In this document: positions 1 to 8,467 of the stretch, in pieces
Numbering within the stretch: position 1 is the stretch's first letter
Layout: every line of letters begins with the position of its first letter
Assembly: GCA_015233825.1 (NCBI GenBank)
Contig: JADGIS010000004.1
Span: 1 to 41,172, forward strand
Length of the DNA: 41,172 nt
Source of the DNA: Erysipelotrichaceae bacterium RD49
Lineage (GTDB): Bacteria; Bacillota_I; Bacilli_A; Erysipelotrichales; Erysipelotrichaceae
Reading direction: 5' to 3'
Position numbers and translations under genes: made by a program
Notes under the pieces: model-generated
What the model was told of the DNA's origin: nothing
Seen by the model: only the letters and a program-made list of their open reading frames with translations
Database searches by the model: none

Positions 1-386
1 CATTCCTCCTTAAGCAGATTAATCGTCCAGCGTACTCGGCCATCGGGTGCAGCTGAGCACGCTTTGGCTATAATAACCGCCTCAGTTCTTCCGTCCGTCT
101 TTTTCTTAGCGCGGTCGGAGTTTGGCGATCTCTTAAGCTTCAGAACGGCTTCAAGGCCTTCTGATCCGAATTTACGAATAATGTTCGATACAGTCGCAGG
201 AGTTGTTCCAGCACGGATGGCAATCTGTTTTTGGTTTAGAACAGGCTGGACGGCGTTATCCGCCTCAATAAGAACATTCGCGCGAAATCTCACAGTCCAA
301 GAAGTATCAGGGTCCTTAGAAATTTGAAGCAATTTTTTTCGCTCTGATGCAGTTAAATTAACGATGTATTGTGGTTTTCTTCCCAT
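1..386 (-). CDS. IS630-family transposase, N-terminal part (cut by window edge)
   Basis: This is the N-terminal 128 codons of a transposase. It reads MGRKPQYIVNLTASERKKLL at the start, followed by a helix-turn-helix segment around residues 50-75 (NQKQIAIRAGTTPATVSNII) that binds the transposon ends in IS630/Tc1-type enzymes. The next part (GLEAVLKLKRSPNS, then RVRWTINLLKEE) matches the usual linker before the DDE catalytic domain, which lies outside the window. The start is the ATG at 386. No stop or frameshift is seen, so the copy could be intact beyond the edge. The family call rests on the HTH and linker pattern only; the catalytic triad cannot be checked here. Confidence 0.72.
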   Translation of the reverse strand, partial: MGRKPQYIVNLTASERKKLLQISKDPDTSWTVRFRANVLIEADNAVQPVLNQKQIAIRAGTTPATVSNIIRKFGSEGLEAVLKLKRSPNSDRAKKKTDGRTEAVIIAKACSAAPDGRVRWTINLLKEE

Positions 387-459
387 GTTTCACTAAATGA
401 GTCGATTTTAGATGAAAAACCAACGAAAACCTGATACAATCCAGATTGCTTTGGGGTGT

Positions 460-476
460 ATCAAATTTAATTTGAT
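460..476. repeat. 17-bp palindrome upstream of the IS630-like gene
   Basis: Perfect inverted repeat ATCAAAT-TTA-ATTTGAT about 75 bases upstream of the transposase start. It may be part of the element's end or a regulatory site. The element boundary could not be fixed, because its other end is outside the window. Confidence 0.35.
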
Positions 477-485
477 TCATCATAG

Positions 486-519
486 AAAGTCCCGCAGCTC
501 CAACTGTGGGACTTTTTTT
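486..519 (+). terminator. Rho-independent terminator
   Basis: A 12-bp stem (AAAGTCCCGCAG / CTGTGGGACTTT, one G-T pair) with a 6-base loop is followed by seven T on the + strand. No + strand gene ends here inside the window, so it probably belonged to a gene interrupted or displaced by the neighbouring insertion sequence. The remainder of 387-713 shows no gene. Confidence 0.75.
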
Positions 520-675
520 CGTTTATAAGACTTTTTGCAGGGACTTAAATCTCTAAAATCAGCTTTACAGTCCCATATCATTTATATTTTCTTAATCAAT
601 CGAAAAATGATCGACTTTTCTCCTTCTAACTTAAGCATCAATAATACCAAAATCAGGGAGAAGATATAACCTTAT

Positions 676-694
676 TCAGACAATTTTTGTCTGA
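676..694. terminator. Weak hairpin after the TetR gene
   Basis: A 7-bp stem (TCAGACA / TGTCTGA) with a 5-base loop lies about 20 bases past the TetR stop. There is no T-run, so termination is only a guess. Confidence 0.3.
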
Positions 695-713
695 TTCCAA
701 AAATGTATGTTCT

Positions 714-1226
714 TTATAAAATAAGTTTTCGAAATAGCTTAAAACCTTCAGGATCTAAGGGAAAATCGAAGATTCGATTATTCAAAATGTCATTGAGACG
801 AAACACTAGCGCCTGTAAAGTTCGTTTATGAAGGGCATATTGAATGGTCCAATGGAGCTGGTCTGCCTGCAGCTGATCAAAATACCGGTTTGCATTCCAT
901 TCAATGGCATCCATGAACAAGTCCAGCCGCTCGATTAGAGAATGGGTATTGTCAGCGGCAATCGCCGCAAACTGTTTCTGGTACTGAATGAGAAATCGTT
1001 CTACCACATTCTTGAATACATCTTCCTTGGATTTGAAAAAGTGGTAAAAGCTGCCCGTTACGACCCCTGCGTCCTCTAAAATCATCCAAACTGAAGTTCC
1101 TTCATAGCCTTTGGCTAAAAAAATCTTCAAAGCCGAATCAAGAATGGCTTCTTTCGTTTTATTCTCTGTTCCTTTATCTTTATGATTTTTATCTTTATGG
1201 TTTTCTACTTTTGCTTTTTTATTCAT
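714..1226 (-). CDS. TetR/AcrR-family transcriptional regulator
   Basis: This is a 170-residue one-component repressor. The N-terminal TetR DNA-binding domain spans about residues 25-70: KEAILDSALKIFLAKGYEGT, then a recognition helix region ending TGSFYHFFKSKEDVF, which is the classic TetR signature. The remaining helical part would bind a ligand and dimerise. It is on the short side for the family (usually about 190-210 residues). It follows a lysine-rich leader of about 20 residues. Its start codon overlaps the stop of the upstream ferredoxin gene by four bases (ATGA), so the two are co-transcribed and translationally coupled. Two matching inverted repeats upstream of that operon (2105-2178) are the likely autoregulatory operators. 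The ligand is unknown. Confidence 0.85.
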   Translation of the reverse strand: MNKKAKVENHKDKNHKDKGTENKTKEAILDSALKIFLAKGYEGTSVWMILEDAGVVTGSFYHFFKSKEDVFKNVVERFLIQYQKQFAAIAADNTHSLIERLDLFMDAIEWNANRYFDQLQADQLHWTIQYALHKRTLQALVFRLNDILNNRIFDFPLDPEGFKLFRKLIL

Positions 1227-2080
1227 TGATCAACCTTCCTCTCATTTTGTGCTATATCGGCAGCGGTAATATATGGATTATGGTATCGCTTTCGTCCTGC
1301 TGGCAGTCCCATCATTTTCGCGATGGGTACTTTTTTGAATTCTTTGATTTGATCGGCAATGTCTTCTTGTTTCAAATCATATCCAATGGCTCTTTGCGGG
1401 CAGAAGGAAACGCAGGCCATGCACTGCGCGCATTTGTGATGGAAAACCGGCTTTCCATCCACGATGGAAATATTGTTTACGGGGCAAACCCTGGCGCAGA
1501 TCCCGCAGTGAATACAGTTCTTTGAGATCGTAAACGGCAGATCGGCATCCTTCTGGAGTTTTTCATAGGGTTCCATTACCTTTTGGTGCAGCTTGGGGAT
1601 GAACTTGTTTTCTTTGGGATACGCACGCGTTTTTCGAAATGCGATCTGCTGGGCAATTTGGTCCAGTTTCTTTTCCGCTTTGGGAACGGCATATTTTGGC
1701 AAAGGCATCGGTGGATAGACCAATACATAATTCGCTACGCTGTTTACCTTCGCTCCATACGAAAGTTTTGCACCTTTTGTCTCTAAAATCCGTTCTAGTC
1801 GTTCACATCCATCTCCCAGAATAAAGCTTGGCATCGCTACCGCAAAGATATAGGCTTTTGGATTGATCTGAAGTTTTTCAACAAAGCGCACTGCCGGCTC
1901 TGGCATGGTCCAGCGGTAAATGGGAAAAACAAAACCGATCACCTCACAGTCTGCTGCCGGTACTTCTTCTGGATTGCTTCGCATCGAAACAATGCAGGTA
2001 TCTTGAAGCCGTTTGGCGATCTTGATTGCCGCCCGCATACTGTTTCCTGTTCCTGTAAAGTAATAAATAACCTTCTTCAT
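1223..2080 (-). CDS. EFR1-family ferrodoxin (flavodoxin domain plus two 4Fe-4S clusters)
   Basis: A 285-residue cytoplasmic redox protein. The N-terminus has a flavodoxin FMN-binding loop (YFTGTGNSMRAA, residues 7-18). The C-terminal third carries two 4Fe-4S motifs: Cys189, 192, 195, 199 and Cys217, 220, 223, 227, each followed by proline in the ferredoxin style. Such fusions (EFR1 family) probably move electrons between flavin and iron-sulfur partners; the physiological partner is not known. The start is well placed behind AAAGGAG. It is the first gene of a two-gene operon with a TetR regulator, whose probable operators lie 25-98 bases upstream, so expression is likely inducible, perhaps by a redox-active or toxic compound (inference). 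Confidence 0.85.
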   Translation of the reverse strand: MKKVIYYFTGTGNSMRAAIKIAKRLQDTCIVSMRSNPEEVPAADCEVIGFVFPIYRWTMPEPAVRFVEKLQINPKAYIFAVAMPSFILGDGCERLERILETKGAKLSYGAKVNSVANYVLVYPPMPLPKYAVPKAEKKLDQIAQQIAFRKTRAYPKENKFIPKLHQKVMEPYEKLQKDADLPFTISKNCIHCGICARVCPVNNISIVDGKPVFHHKCAQCMACVSFCPQRAIGYDLKQEDIADQIKEFKKVPIAKMMGLPAGRKRYHNPYITAADIAQNERKVDQ

Positions 2081-2104
2081 GACCCGTTCTCTCCTTTAAC
2101 CATA

Positions 2105-2123
2105 ATTAGAATATCGTTCTAAT
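2105..2123. promoter_or_regulatory. Probable TetR operator 1
   Basis: Perfect inverted repeat ATTAGAA-TATCG-TTCTAAT with 7-bp arms and 5-bp spacer, ending 25 bases before the ferredoxin gene start. Its position across the promoter region and its second copy at 2162-2178 fit a repressor site for the TetR protein encoded in the same operon. Confidence 0.65.
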
Positions 2124-2161
2124 ACTGTCGTACCGGGACCCACGCTTCCTGTTAACAAGAA

Positions 2162-2178
2162 TTAGAATATCATTCTAG
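2162..2178. promoter_or_regulatory. Probable TetR operator 2
   Basis: Second copy of the inverted repeat (TTAGAA-TATCA-TTCTAG, one mismatch between arms), 57 bases upstream of the first. Two nearly identical sites favour cooperative binding or two overlapping promoters. Confidence 0.6.
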
Positions 2179-2207
2179 CCACGAGAGAATTCCTTGCCCA
2201 TCCGCGC

Positions 2208-2254
2208 AAAAAAGCCTTTACGCTTCAGGAATGAAATTCCTTTTGCGTAAAGGC
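2208..2254 (-). terminator. Terminator of ppdK
   Basis: A 9-bp stem (GCCTTTACG / CGTAAAGGC) encloses a second small stem (GGAAT / ATTCC). On the minus strand it is followed by six T. It lies about 80 bases beyond the ppdK stop. Confidence 0.8.
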
Positions 2255-2335
2255 TTGAAGTTTTAGCTTGGATTGATTTTGTGCCAATCGAGATCTGGCA
2301 GGTGCTCAAAGCATCAAGGGGAAATGAAGATCCGC

Positions 2336-4966
2336 TTATTTCGAATGCTTGATTGCAGCCTGGGCAGCGGCAAGTCTTGCGATTGGTACACGGTATGGGG
2401 AGCAGGAAACATAGTCCAGGCCAATTCCGTCTACAAATTCGATGGAGTTTGGATCGCCGCCATGCTCGCCGCACACTCCAAGGTGGATATCAGGACGGGT
2501 AGCCCGACCGCGCTGGGCAGCGATCTTAATCAGTTCACCAACACCAGTCTGGTCGAGTCTGGCAAATGGATCCTGGTCATAGATCTTGGCTTCATAGTAT
2601 TTTGGCAGGAAGTTTCCAGCATCGTCACGAGAGAAGCCGAACGTCAGCTGGGTTAAGTCATTGGTACCGAAGGAGAAGAATTCTGCTTCTTCTGCCAGTT
2701 CGCCGGCTTTCAGAGCTGCACGCGGCACTTCGATCATGGTACCAACATGGTATTTCATGTCGGAGCCTTCTTCAGCAAGAATCTTCTTGGCTGTTTCGTC
2801 CACGATCTTCTTGACGTATTTCAGCTCTTTGAGATCGCCGATTAATGGCAGCATGATTTCTGGTTCAAGGTTCCAGTCTGGATGGGCTTTATTGACATTC
2901 AATGCAGCGCGGATGATCGCTTCCGTCTGCATTCTGGCAATACCAGGATTGGAGACGTCAAGACGGCTTCCACGGTGTCCCATCATTGGGTTGACTTCGT
3001 GCAAGGAGTCAACAACAGCCTGCAGTTCTTCTGCTTCCATACCCATTTCAGCAGCGAGTTCAGCGACTTCTTCTGGTTTATGAGGCAGGAATTCATGCAG
3101 AGGTGGATCCAGGTAACGGATCGTCACTGGACGGCCTTCCATGGCTTCGTAGATGCCTTCGAAGTCTTTCTGCTGGAGGGGTTCGAGTTTGGCCAAAGCA
3201 GCTTCCATCTGTTCTGGTGTTTTGGCCACGATCATTTCACGGATTGCTTTGATCTTGTCGCCATCAAAGAACATGTGTTCAGTACGAACAAGTCCGATCC
3301 CTTCAGCACCAAACTGTACAGCCTGGGCTGCATCTCTTGGGGTATCGGCGTTGGTGCGAACCTGCAGCCGGCGGCGATCGTCAGCCCACTTCATGAAGCG
3401 TTCGAAATCACCGGAGATTTCAGCTGGAACGGTTTTAACAGCCTGGCCATACACATTACCGGTAGAACCATCTAAGGAGATCCAGTCACCGCGTTTGAAT
3501 GTTTTGCCATTGACTGTGAATTCGCCTTTTTCTTCGTCGATTGTAATATCGCCGGCACCGGATACGCAGCACTCACCCATACCACGGGCAACAACAGCAG
3601 CGTGAGAAGTCATACCACCACGTACAGTGAGGATACCTTCCGCAGCAGCCATACCCTGGATATCTTCTGGAGAAGTTTCCAGACGAACCAGGACAACTTT
3701 TTTACCATTATTATGTTCTTCGATCGCTTCTTCAGCAGAGAAGACAACCTGGCCGCAGGCAGCACCTGGAGAAGCTGGCAGGGCGGTGGTGATCACTTCA
3801 GCGGCTTTCAAATCCTCTGCATCAAACATGGGGTGCAGCAAGGAATCAAGCTGCTGAGGTTCAACCATGAGCAGAGCTTCGTCTGTATTGATGAGGCCTT
3901 CATCCACCATATCGCAGGCAACTTTCAAGGCAGCCTGGGCTGTCCGTTTACCATTGCGGGTCTGCAGCATGTACAAGCGGCCGTTTTCAATGGTGAACTC
4001 CATGTCCTGCATGTTTTTATAATGATGTTCGAGAGTATCGCAGATTTTTACGAATTGTTCGTAAGCTTGAGGAGCGATTTCTTTGAGCTGGCTGATTTTG
4101 TTTGGTGTACGAACACCGGCAACAACGTCTTCACCCTGTGCGTTCATCAAGAACTCACCATACAGAGTGTTTTCACCAGTGGCTGGGTTACGTGTAAAGG
4201 CAACACCAGTACCACAGTCATTACCCATGTTTCCAAATACCATCATCTGGACATTTACCGCTGTACCCCAGTCGGATGGGATATCATTTTGCTGGCGATA
4301 GAAGATGGCACGTTCATTGTTCCAGGAACGGAATACGGCTTCGATCGCTTCCATCATCTGGTCTTTTGGATCGGATGGGAACTCTTCACCCAGTTCCTGC
4401 TTGTAGAATTCTTTAAATTTCTTGACGAGAACCTTCATGTCTTCTGCGTCAAGGTCGAGGTCATCTTTAATTCCTTTTTCGGCTTTGAGTTCGTCGATAA
4501 TTTCTTCGAAACGCTTTTTGGAAAGTCCTTTTACAACGTCAGAGAACATCTGAATAAAACGTCTGTAAGAATCGTAAACAAATCGTGGGTTGCCGGATTT
4601 TTCCGCCATAGCTGCGGCAACATCATCACTGACTCCAAGGTTCAAAATGGTGTCCATCATGCCAGGCATCGATGCTCTGGCACCAGAACGTACGGATACT
4701 AACAGCGGATTTTCAGGATCTCCAAACTTTTTGCCAGTTTCTTTTTCAAGAATGTCGAGGTATTCATAGATCTGTTTCTGAACATCTTCAGAGATCTTCT
4801 CACCATCGTCATAATACTTGTTGCAAGCTTCAGTCGTGATTGTAAAACCGTTAGGCACGGGCATACCGAGTTTGCTCATTTCGGCAAGGTTTGCACCTTT
4901 ACCGCCGAGCAGTTCACGCATATCAGCATTGCCTTCATTGAAAAGATAAACGAATTTCTTTTCCAT
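2336..4966 (-). CDS. ppdK: Pyruvate, phosphate dikinase
   Basis: An 876-residue enzyme that interconverts pyruvate, ATP and phosphate with phosphoenolpyruvate, AMP and pyrophosphate, at the glycolysis/gluconeogenesis junction. Visible parts: N-terminal ATP-grasp domain beginning KFVYLFNEGNADMRELLGGK; central phosphohistidine domain with TVRGGMTSHAAVVARGMGE (His455); C-terminal TIM-barrel PEP/pyruvate domain with MLPLIG, GTNDLTQLTFGFSRDD and the catalytic CGEHGGDP. Length matches the family (about 875). The start ATG at 4966 is preceded by a very strong TAAGGAGG, which is why it is chosen although the frame stays open upstream to 5617. A possible promoter (TAGAAT -10 near 4995) precedes it. 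A terminator at 2208-2254 follows. The upstream HTH-like frame is described separately. Confidence 0.95.
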   Translation of the reverse strand: MEKKFVYLFNEGNADMRELLGGKGANLAEMSKLGMPVPNGFTITTEACNKYYDDGEKISEDVQKQIYEYLDILEKETGKKFGDPENPLLVSVRSGARASMPGMMDTILNLGVSDDVAAAMAEKSGNPRFVYDSYRRFIQMFSDVVKGLSKKRFEEIIDELKAEKGIKDDLDLDAEDMKVLVKKFKEFYKQELGEEFPSDPKDQMMEAIEAVFRSWNNERAIFYRQQNDIPSDWGTAVNVQMMVFGNMGNDCGTGVAFTRNPATGENTLYGEFLMNAQGEDVVAGVRTPNKISQLKEIAPQAYEQFVKICDTLEHHYKNMQDMEFTIENGRLYMLQTRNGKRTAQAALKVACDMVDEGLINTDEALLMVEPQQLDSLLHPMFDAEDLKAAEVITTALPASPGAACGQVVFSAEEAIEEHNNGKKVVLVRLETSPEDIQGMAAAEGILTVRGGMTSHAAVVARGMGECCVSGAGDITIDEEKGEFTVNGKTFKRGDWISLDGSTGNVYGQAVKTVPAEISGDFERFMKWADDRRRLQVRTNADTPRDAAQAVQFGAEGIGLVRTEHMFFDGDKIKAIREMIVAKTPEQMEAALAKLEPLQQKDFEGIYEAMEGRPVTIRYLDPPLHEFLPHKPEEVAELAAEMGMEAEELQAVVDSLHEVNPMMGHRGSRLDVSNPGIARMQTEAIIRAALNVNKAHPDWNLEPEIMLPLIGDLKELKYVKKIVDETAKKILAEEGSDMKYHVGTMIEVPRAALKAGELAEEAEFFSFGTNDLTQLTFGFSRDDAGNFLPKYYEAKIYDQDPFARLDQTGVGELIKIAAQRGRATRPDIHLGVCGEHGGDPNSIEFVDGIGLDYVSCSPYRVPIARLAAAQAAIKHSK

Positions 4967-5479
4967 GCGTTTCCTCCTTATATTTTTCTCATATGCAACC
5001 ATTCTACCCCAAAAATTTTTGAAAGGAACAATCCCCCGAAACTCCGGCAGGTTTGTGGGCGGTTCTATTGAAAACTGTTCCATTTTTGAATTATTTTCCG
5101 GAGTTTCTGCCACAGAATTCACAGCTAGACCATCAATTTTGTGTTGTTTGGCTTTGCAGACAGAACGTTTGGAACACTTTCGCTGACACGAATCCATGTA
5201 CTCTTTTTGCGAAAGCGCAATCAAAAATTCGACTTCTTTGTCTGTTAGCACGTTTGAAACAATAAGAAAGGGCCTGCTGACCATTGACGGGCTTTGGATC
5301 AGCATTTCCGCATCGATCCCATAATATTCCGCAATTCCGTCAATCAGGCCGGCATTTGGCTTATCATCCAGTAAAAACTTATACAAATTGTCTTCTAGCA
5401 GGCCGACTTCCATTTCATTTGCGAATTGTTTGACCGACCGGGTCCTTGAACAGCCCGGAATCGTAAGTAGTCTAATCAT
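4967..5479 (-). CDS. Possible small HTH-like protein, in frame with ppdK and without its own stop
   Basis: From an ATG at 5479 (weak AGAGGA site before it) the frame stays open for 171 codons and runs straight into ppdK. The part around residues 15-55 resembles an Xre-type helix-turn-helix: a helix with VKQFANEMEV, then a second with EDNLYKFLL and a tail IAEYYGIDAEMLI, similar to the common Cro/CI ending. The rest (about residues 60-171) is not recognisable. The interpretations are an intact regulator whose stop was lost, a read-through fusion, or chance openness. The perfect ribosome site just before the ppdK ATG argues that most PPDK is made without this extension. The frame is open further upstream to 5617 but with no recognisable content there. 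Confidence 0.35.
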
Positions 5480-6160
5480 CGTTTGTCCTCTTGCTGGTTG
5501 GAATTGAAAAGCAAAAGACCGAACCAGTGCATCTCTGCTTCCTTTTTCTTTCAAGACATTCAGGATGTTGTGGGGCTTTCGTTTCCACTTCCCATGTCGT
5601 TTTCTGTCGTTTTCCATTCAATTCCAGCTTCGTTTGTGACCTGAATTCATGCTCGGCCTTCCTTTTTTGTTGCCCGGGGGCCTCCGTCCACAAAGGCAAG
5701 AAAAAATCCAGTTCTGCATGGTCAGATCATTCTTTCCTATTGTATGTCATCCTCTCTTCCATGACCGGCATGGATTCCAGGATTCTATTGATTGGCTTTT
5801 CTTCTTGCTTTCAATCTATCGGCCTTTTCGTTTTACAATCTGGAAGATCAAATCTTGAAAACGGATGGCCGCTGGATTGACCGCATTTTTTACTCCAGCT
5901 TTAAGCGATCCTGGATACAATAAATTCAGCTCGAGCCAAGATTTTGTTTCGTTCTGGCAAGGCATGTGGGCAAAATCTGGCCAGGGTCAAACAAATCCTG
6001 CTTTCTTTAAACCTCTTTTTGGGTCTGTCCTTGCATTTTCAGGCGTTCTGAATTCAAAATTCTGGCTAAAGAGAATAGAGTTTTTCTAACAGAACGATCG
6101 ATCGTCTTGTTGAATGGCTTTTCTTTTGATATGGCTTGATCGAACAGCCATTTTGTTTGT
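5480..6160. other. Intergenic region between ppdK/HTH frame and trpS
   Basis: About 680 bases without a convincing gene. No T-box antiterminator motif for trpS is found. A possible trpS promoter is TTGTTG, 17 bases, TATGGC just upstream of the gene. A hairpin with arms AATGGCT and AGCCATT lies immediately before the trpS ribosome site and could affect expression, but its T-run is interrupted. Confidence 0.4.
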
Positions 6161-6175
6161 AAAGGAGTTTTGAGT

Positions 6176-7159
6176 ATGAAAACTATGCTGAGTGGAATCA
6201 AACCAACTGGGCGCCTGACTTTAGGCAATTATATTGGTGCGATTCGTGAATTCGTCAAATACCAGGATGAGTATGAGATGTTTATCTTCATTGCCAATGA
6301 GCATGCCCTGACTGTCCCCATCAAAGCAGCGGATCTGAGAAAAAACACCAAAGATTTAATCGCTTTATATCTGGCTGCCGGCCTGGATCCAGAACGATGC
6401 ACCATCTTTTTACAAAGCGATGTGCCAGCTCATGCCCAGCTTGGCTGGATTATGACCTGTCTGTCCGGCTATGGCGAACTGCAGCGCATGACCCAGTTTA
6501 AAGATAAAATGGCCAAACAGGAAACGGGCATCACGGCTGGCCTGTTTACCTATCCGCCCCTGATGGCTGCTGATATCCTGCTTTATGATCCAGACTACGT
6601 TCCCGTTGGCATCGACCAAAAGCAGCATGTTGAACTGACCCGTGATTTAGCTGACCGCTTTAACAAGCGCTATTCTGAAACCTTCAAGCTGCCTGAACCG
6701 CTGGTCACCAAAGTCGGCGCCAAGATCTACGATTTGCAAAATCCAACCAAAAAGATGTCCAAGTCCGAATCCAGCCCGAAAGGCTGCATCGAACTGCTGG
6801 AAGATCCTGCCCAGGCCCGCAATAAAATCAAAGGGGCTGTAACTGATTCGCTTGGCATTATTCAATATGATCCCGAAAACCAGCCTGGTCTGGCCAATCT
6901 GATTACCATCCTTTCGGCTTTAACTGGTGAATCGATCGAATCGATTGTTGAACGCTACCAGGGCAAAGGCTATGGAGACCTGAAAAAGGAAACCGGTGAT
7001 GTTGTCTTTGATTTCTTAACTGATCTTCAAAAGCGCTACAAAGAAATCATGGACAGCAAAGTCATTGATCAAGTCTTAAAAGAAGGCGCCGAACGCGCCA
7101 GCAAAGTTGCAAACAAGAAAGTGGCGAAAGTCTATCGCAAAGTTGGCCTGACTTTGTAA
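6176..7159 (+). CDS. trpS: Tryptophanyl-tRNA synthetase
   Basis: A 327-residue class I aminoacyl-tRNA synthetase that charges tRNA-Trp. The Rossmann core begins MLSGIKPTGRLTLGNYIGAI, which is the TrpRS form of the HIGH motif region. The KMSKS loop is seen as KKMSKSESSP at about residue 197. The ordered middle part (GVDQKQHVELTRDLA-like) is also present as GIDQKQHVELTRDLADRFN. The ATG at 6176 is selected because AAAGGAG sits eight bases upstream; a TTG six bases earlier is too close to that site. It is a single gene ending in a strong terminator. Firmicute trpS genes are often under T-box control, but no T-box is visible here. Confidence 0.96.
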   Translation: MKTMLSGIKPTGRLTLGNYIGAIREFVKYQDEYEMFIFIANEHALTVPIKAADLRKNTKDLIALYLAAGLDPERCTIFLQSDVPAHAQLGWIMTCLSGYGELQRMTQFKDKMAKQETGITAGLFTYPPLMAADILLYDPDYVPVGIDQKQHVELTRDLADRFNKRYSETFKLPEPLVTKVGAKIYDLQNPTKKMSKSESSPKGCIELLEDPAQARNKIKGAVTDSLGIIQYDPENQPGLANLITILSALTGESIESIVERYQGKGYGDLKKETGDVVFDFLTDLQKRYKEIMDSKVIDQVLKEGAERASKVANKKVAKVYRKVGLTL

Positions 7160-7186
7160 AATTGGCCCTTCCATCAAACCTCTATC

Positions 7187-7228
7187 CGCCTTCATCCAGA
7201 AACCTGCCTTCTGGATGAAGGCGTTTTT
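7187..7228 (+). terminator. Terminator of trpS
   Basis: A 15-16 bp stem (CGCCTTCATCCAGAA / TTCTGGATGAAGGCG) with a short loop, followed by five T, 28 bases after the trpS stop. Confidence 0.9.
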
Positions 7229-7315
7229 GTTTTTCACCTGTTTTCATTTCCCTCTTGCTTGCCTTGCTCTGGGTGCAACAAGACAGCTTATTGCCTGATC
7301 GCTCAAATGCGCCGC

Positions 7316-7337
7316 AAAAAAGGCAGCCAAAGCTGCC
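7316..7337 (-). terminator. Terminator of the SIMPL-like gene
   Basis: A GGCAGC / GCTGCC stem with a CAAA loop, followed on the minus strand by six T, 35 bases past the stop of the gene at 7372. Confidence 0.8.
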
Positions 7338-7371
7338 CAAAGATTCGATATTCTGCTTTTCAAAGCCCCAT

Positions 7372-7992
7372 CTAAAATGACCAGGCTGTTTCCAGATGCG
7401 TGCGTAAAGTCACCAATGGAATCTGCAGGTGGTCGAGCAAAGAAGGAACGGTGCCTTCGGGGTATTCCATCGGTTTGCAGGCTTGAAGCAGGCCGCAGTC
7501 TTTCGACAAGTCTTTGAGCTTTTCCGACTTGAGATCGGCGCAATGCGGCAGGTCTCCGCCAAAAATCGCACTCAGATCTTCAGCCTGGCTTTTGGCCTTG
7601 AGCAGGGCTTCCTGCAAAAGCTGGCCATAATAATCATCCTCATCCTGCAGGAAGTAGCGGATTTTCATCTCAATCGCAAAAGGCATCTGCGCGGCGACCT
7701 GCCAGATGGTATGCAGATCCTCGAGATTTGCTGGTCCTCTGGTCGCCAGGGAGATCAAAGCTTTCTGTTTCTGATCTGCGTCCGAAGAAGAAGACTCCAG
7801 AACTTCGATTGAAAAAGAAGCGGGATCAATCGCGGCACTCTGGAATCCGGCCAGCAGCTGATCGGTAGACTCTTGGAGCTTTCTCAGGCTGGCCTGCATG
7901 GATAAACCTTCACATTTAATGTTCAGCGAGATTTCCATTCCATCATAATGGACAGACCGTATTGCATCTGTCTTCAAAACAACGTTCGTCAT
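7372..7992 (-). CDS. SIMPL-like (DUF541) domain protein
   Basis: A 206-residue protein of unknown function. Residues about 15-170 show the alternating pattern of SIMPL/DUF541 proteins: an early strand region, a helix with LRKLQESTDQLLAGFQSAA, a strand pair, a short YYGQLLQEALLKAKSQAEDL helix and a closing SAIFGGDL turn, comparable to the family's 'A..KA..LA..LG' signature. No signal peptide or membrane segment is visible, so it would be cytoplasmic, which is less usual for the family. A good AGGAGA ribosome site precedes the ATG. It stands alone between terminators. The assignment is by pattern and could be wrong. Confidence 0.5.
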   Translation of the reverse strand: MTNVVLKTDAIRSVHYDGMEISLNIKCEGLSMQASLRKLQESTDQLLAGFQSAAIDPASFSIEVLESSSSDADQKQKALISLATRGPANLEDLHTIWQVAAQMPFAIEMKIRYFLQDEDDYYGQLLQEALLKAKSQAEDLSAIFGGDLPHCADLKSEKLKDLSKDCGLLQACKPMEYPEGTVPSLLDHLQIPLVTLRTHLETAWSF

Positions 7993-8111
7993 GTGATTTC
8001 TCCTACATCAAATTTACAGACTCTGGTCAATCTGTTTTTTAATACGTCCATCTTATCGTTTTTAGAAATCGCATTCAATCCCTTATTTAAAGCCTTGTAA
8101 TTCATATAAAG

Positions 8112-8467
8112 TTACTTGAGACAGATTTTTTGCCTTCTGCCTTTCGAAGCCGCTTCCATCAGAAATAATCCAATGGTCTTGCAAGGATCAGAACGTATAC
8201 AAAATCGCAAATCCTGTGTTTTAGACAAATTCACGAATATGGCTGAAAACGTTTCATAGGGGCTGTTAGTCTCGAAAATGACCAATCCATCTGAAAAAAC
8301 GTAATTTGGATGTTTATTCGCATAATGTAACAGAAAAGTGCCGCATTTTTTCGGGATTTACATTTCAAATAATCGTATTTTTATAGGTTGAGGCCAATAT
8401 CCTTTTAAAACAGTCCATCATGACAACAGAACAGAATCAAATATGGGTAGTCATTTAGTTTATCCAT
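8112..8467 (-). pseudogene. Unrecognised decayed gene
   Basis: Reading the minus strand from an ATG at 8467 gives a short coherent peptide (MDKLNDYPYLILFCCHDGLF) that hits a stop. A shift of frame continues as GYWPQPIKIRLFEM, then one TAA, then 77 further codons with protein-like content (HYANKHPNYVFSDGLVIFE, later RFCIRSDPCKTIGLFLMEA) to a stop at 8112. One frameshift and one nonsense codon therefore separate parts that look like one protein. No family is recognised. The alternative is a chance open frame. The rest of the 7993-8578 gap shows nothing. Confidence 0.3.

Noticed and set aside
3602-4702. 366-codon + strand frame opposite ppdK, and similar long frames opposite murD, rsmB and priA
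   Set aside because: They lie wholly within well-identified genes on the other strand, have no ribosome sites, and their content is composition-driven (Phe/His-rich).
5472-5699. 75-codon minus-strand frame beside the HTH-like frame
   Set aside because: No ribosome site; Lys/Arg/Thr-rich random-like content; overlaps the better HTH-like frame.
5700-6175. T-box riboswitch before trpS
   Set aside because: The conserved T-box sequence and a following antiterminator/terminator pair were looked for and not seen.
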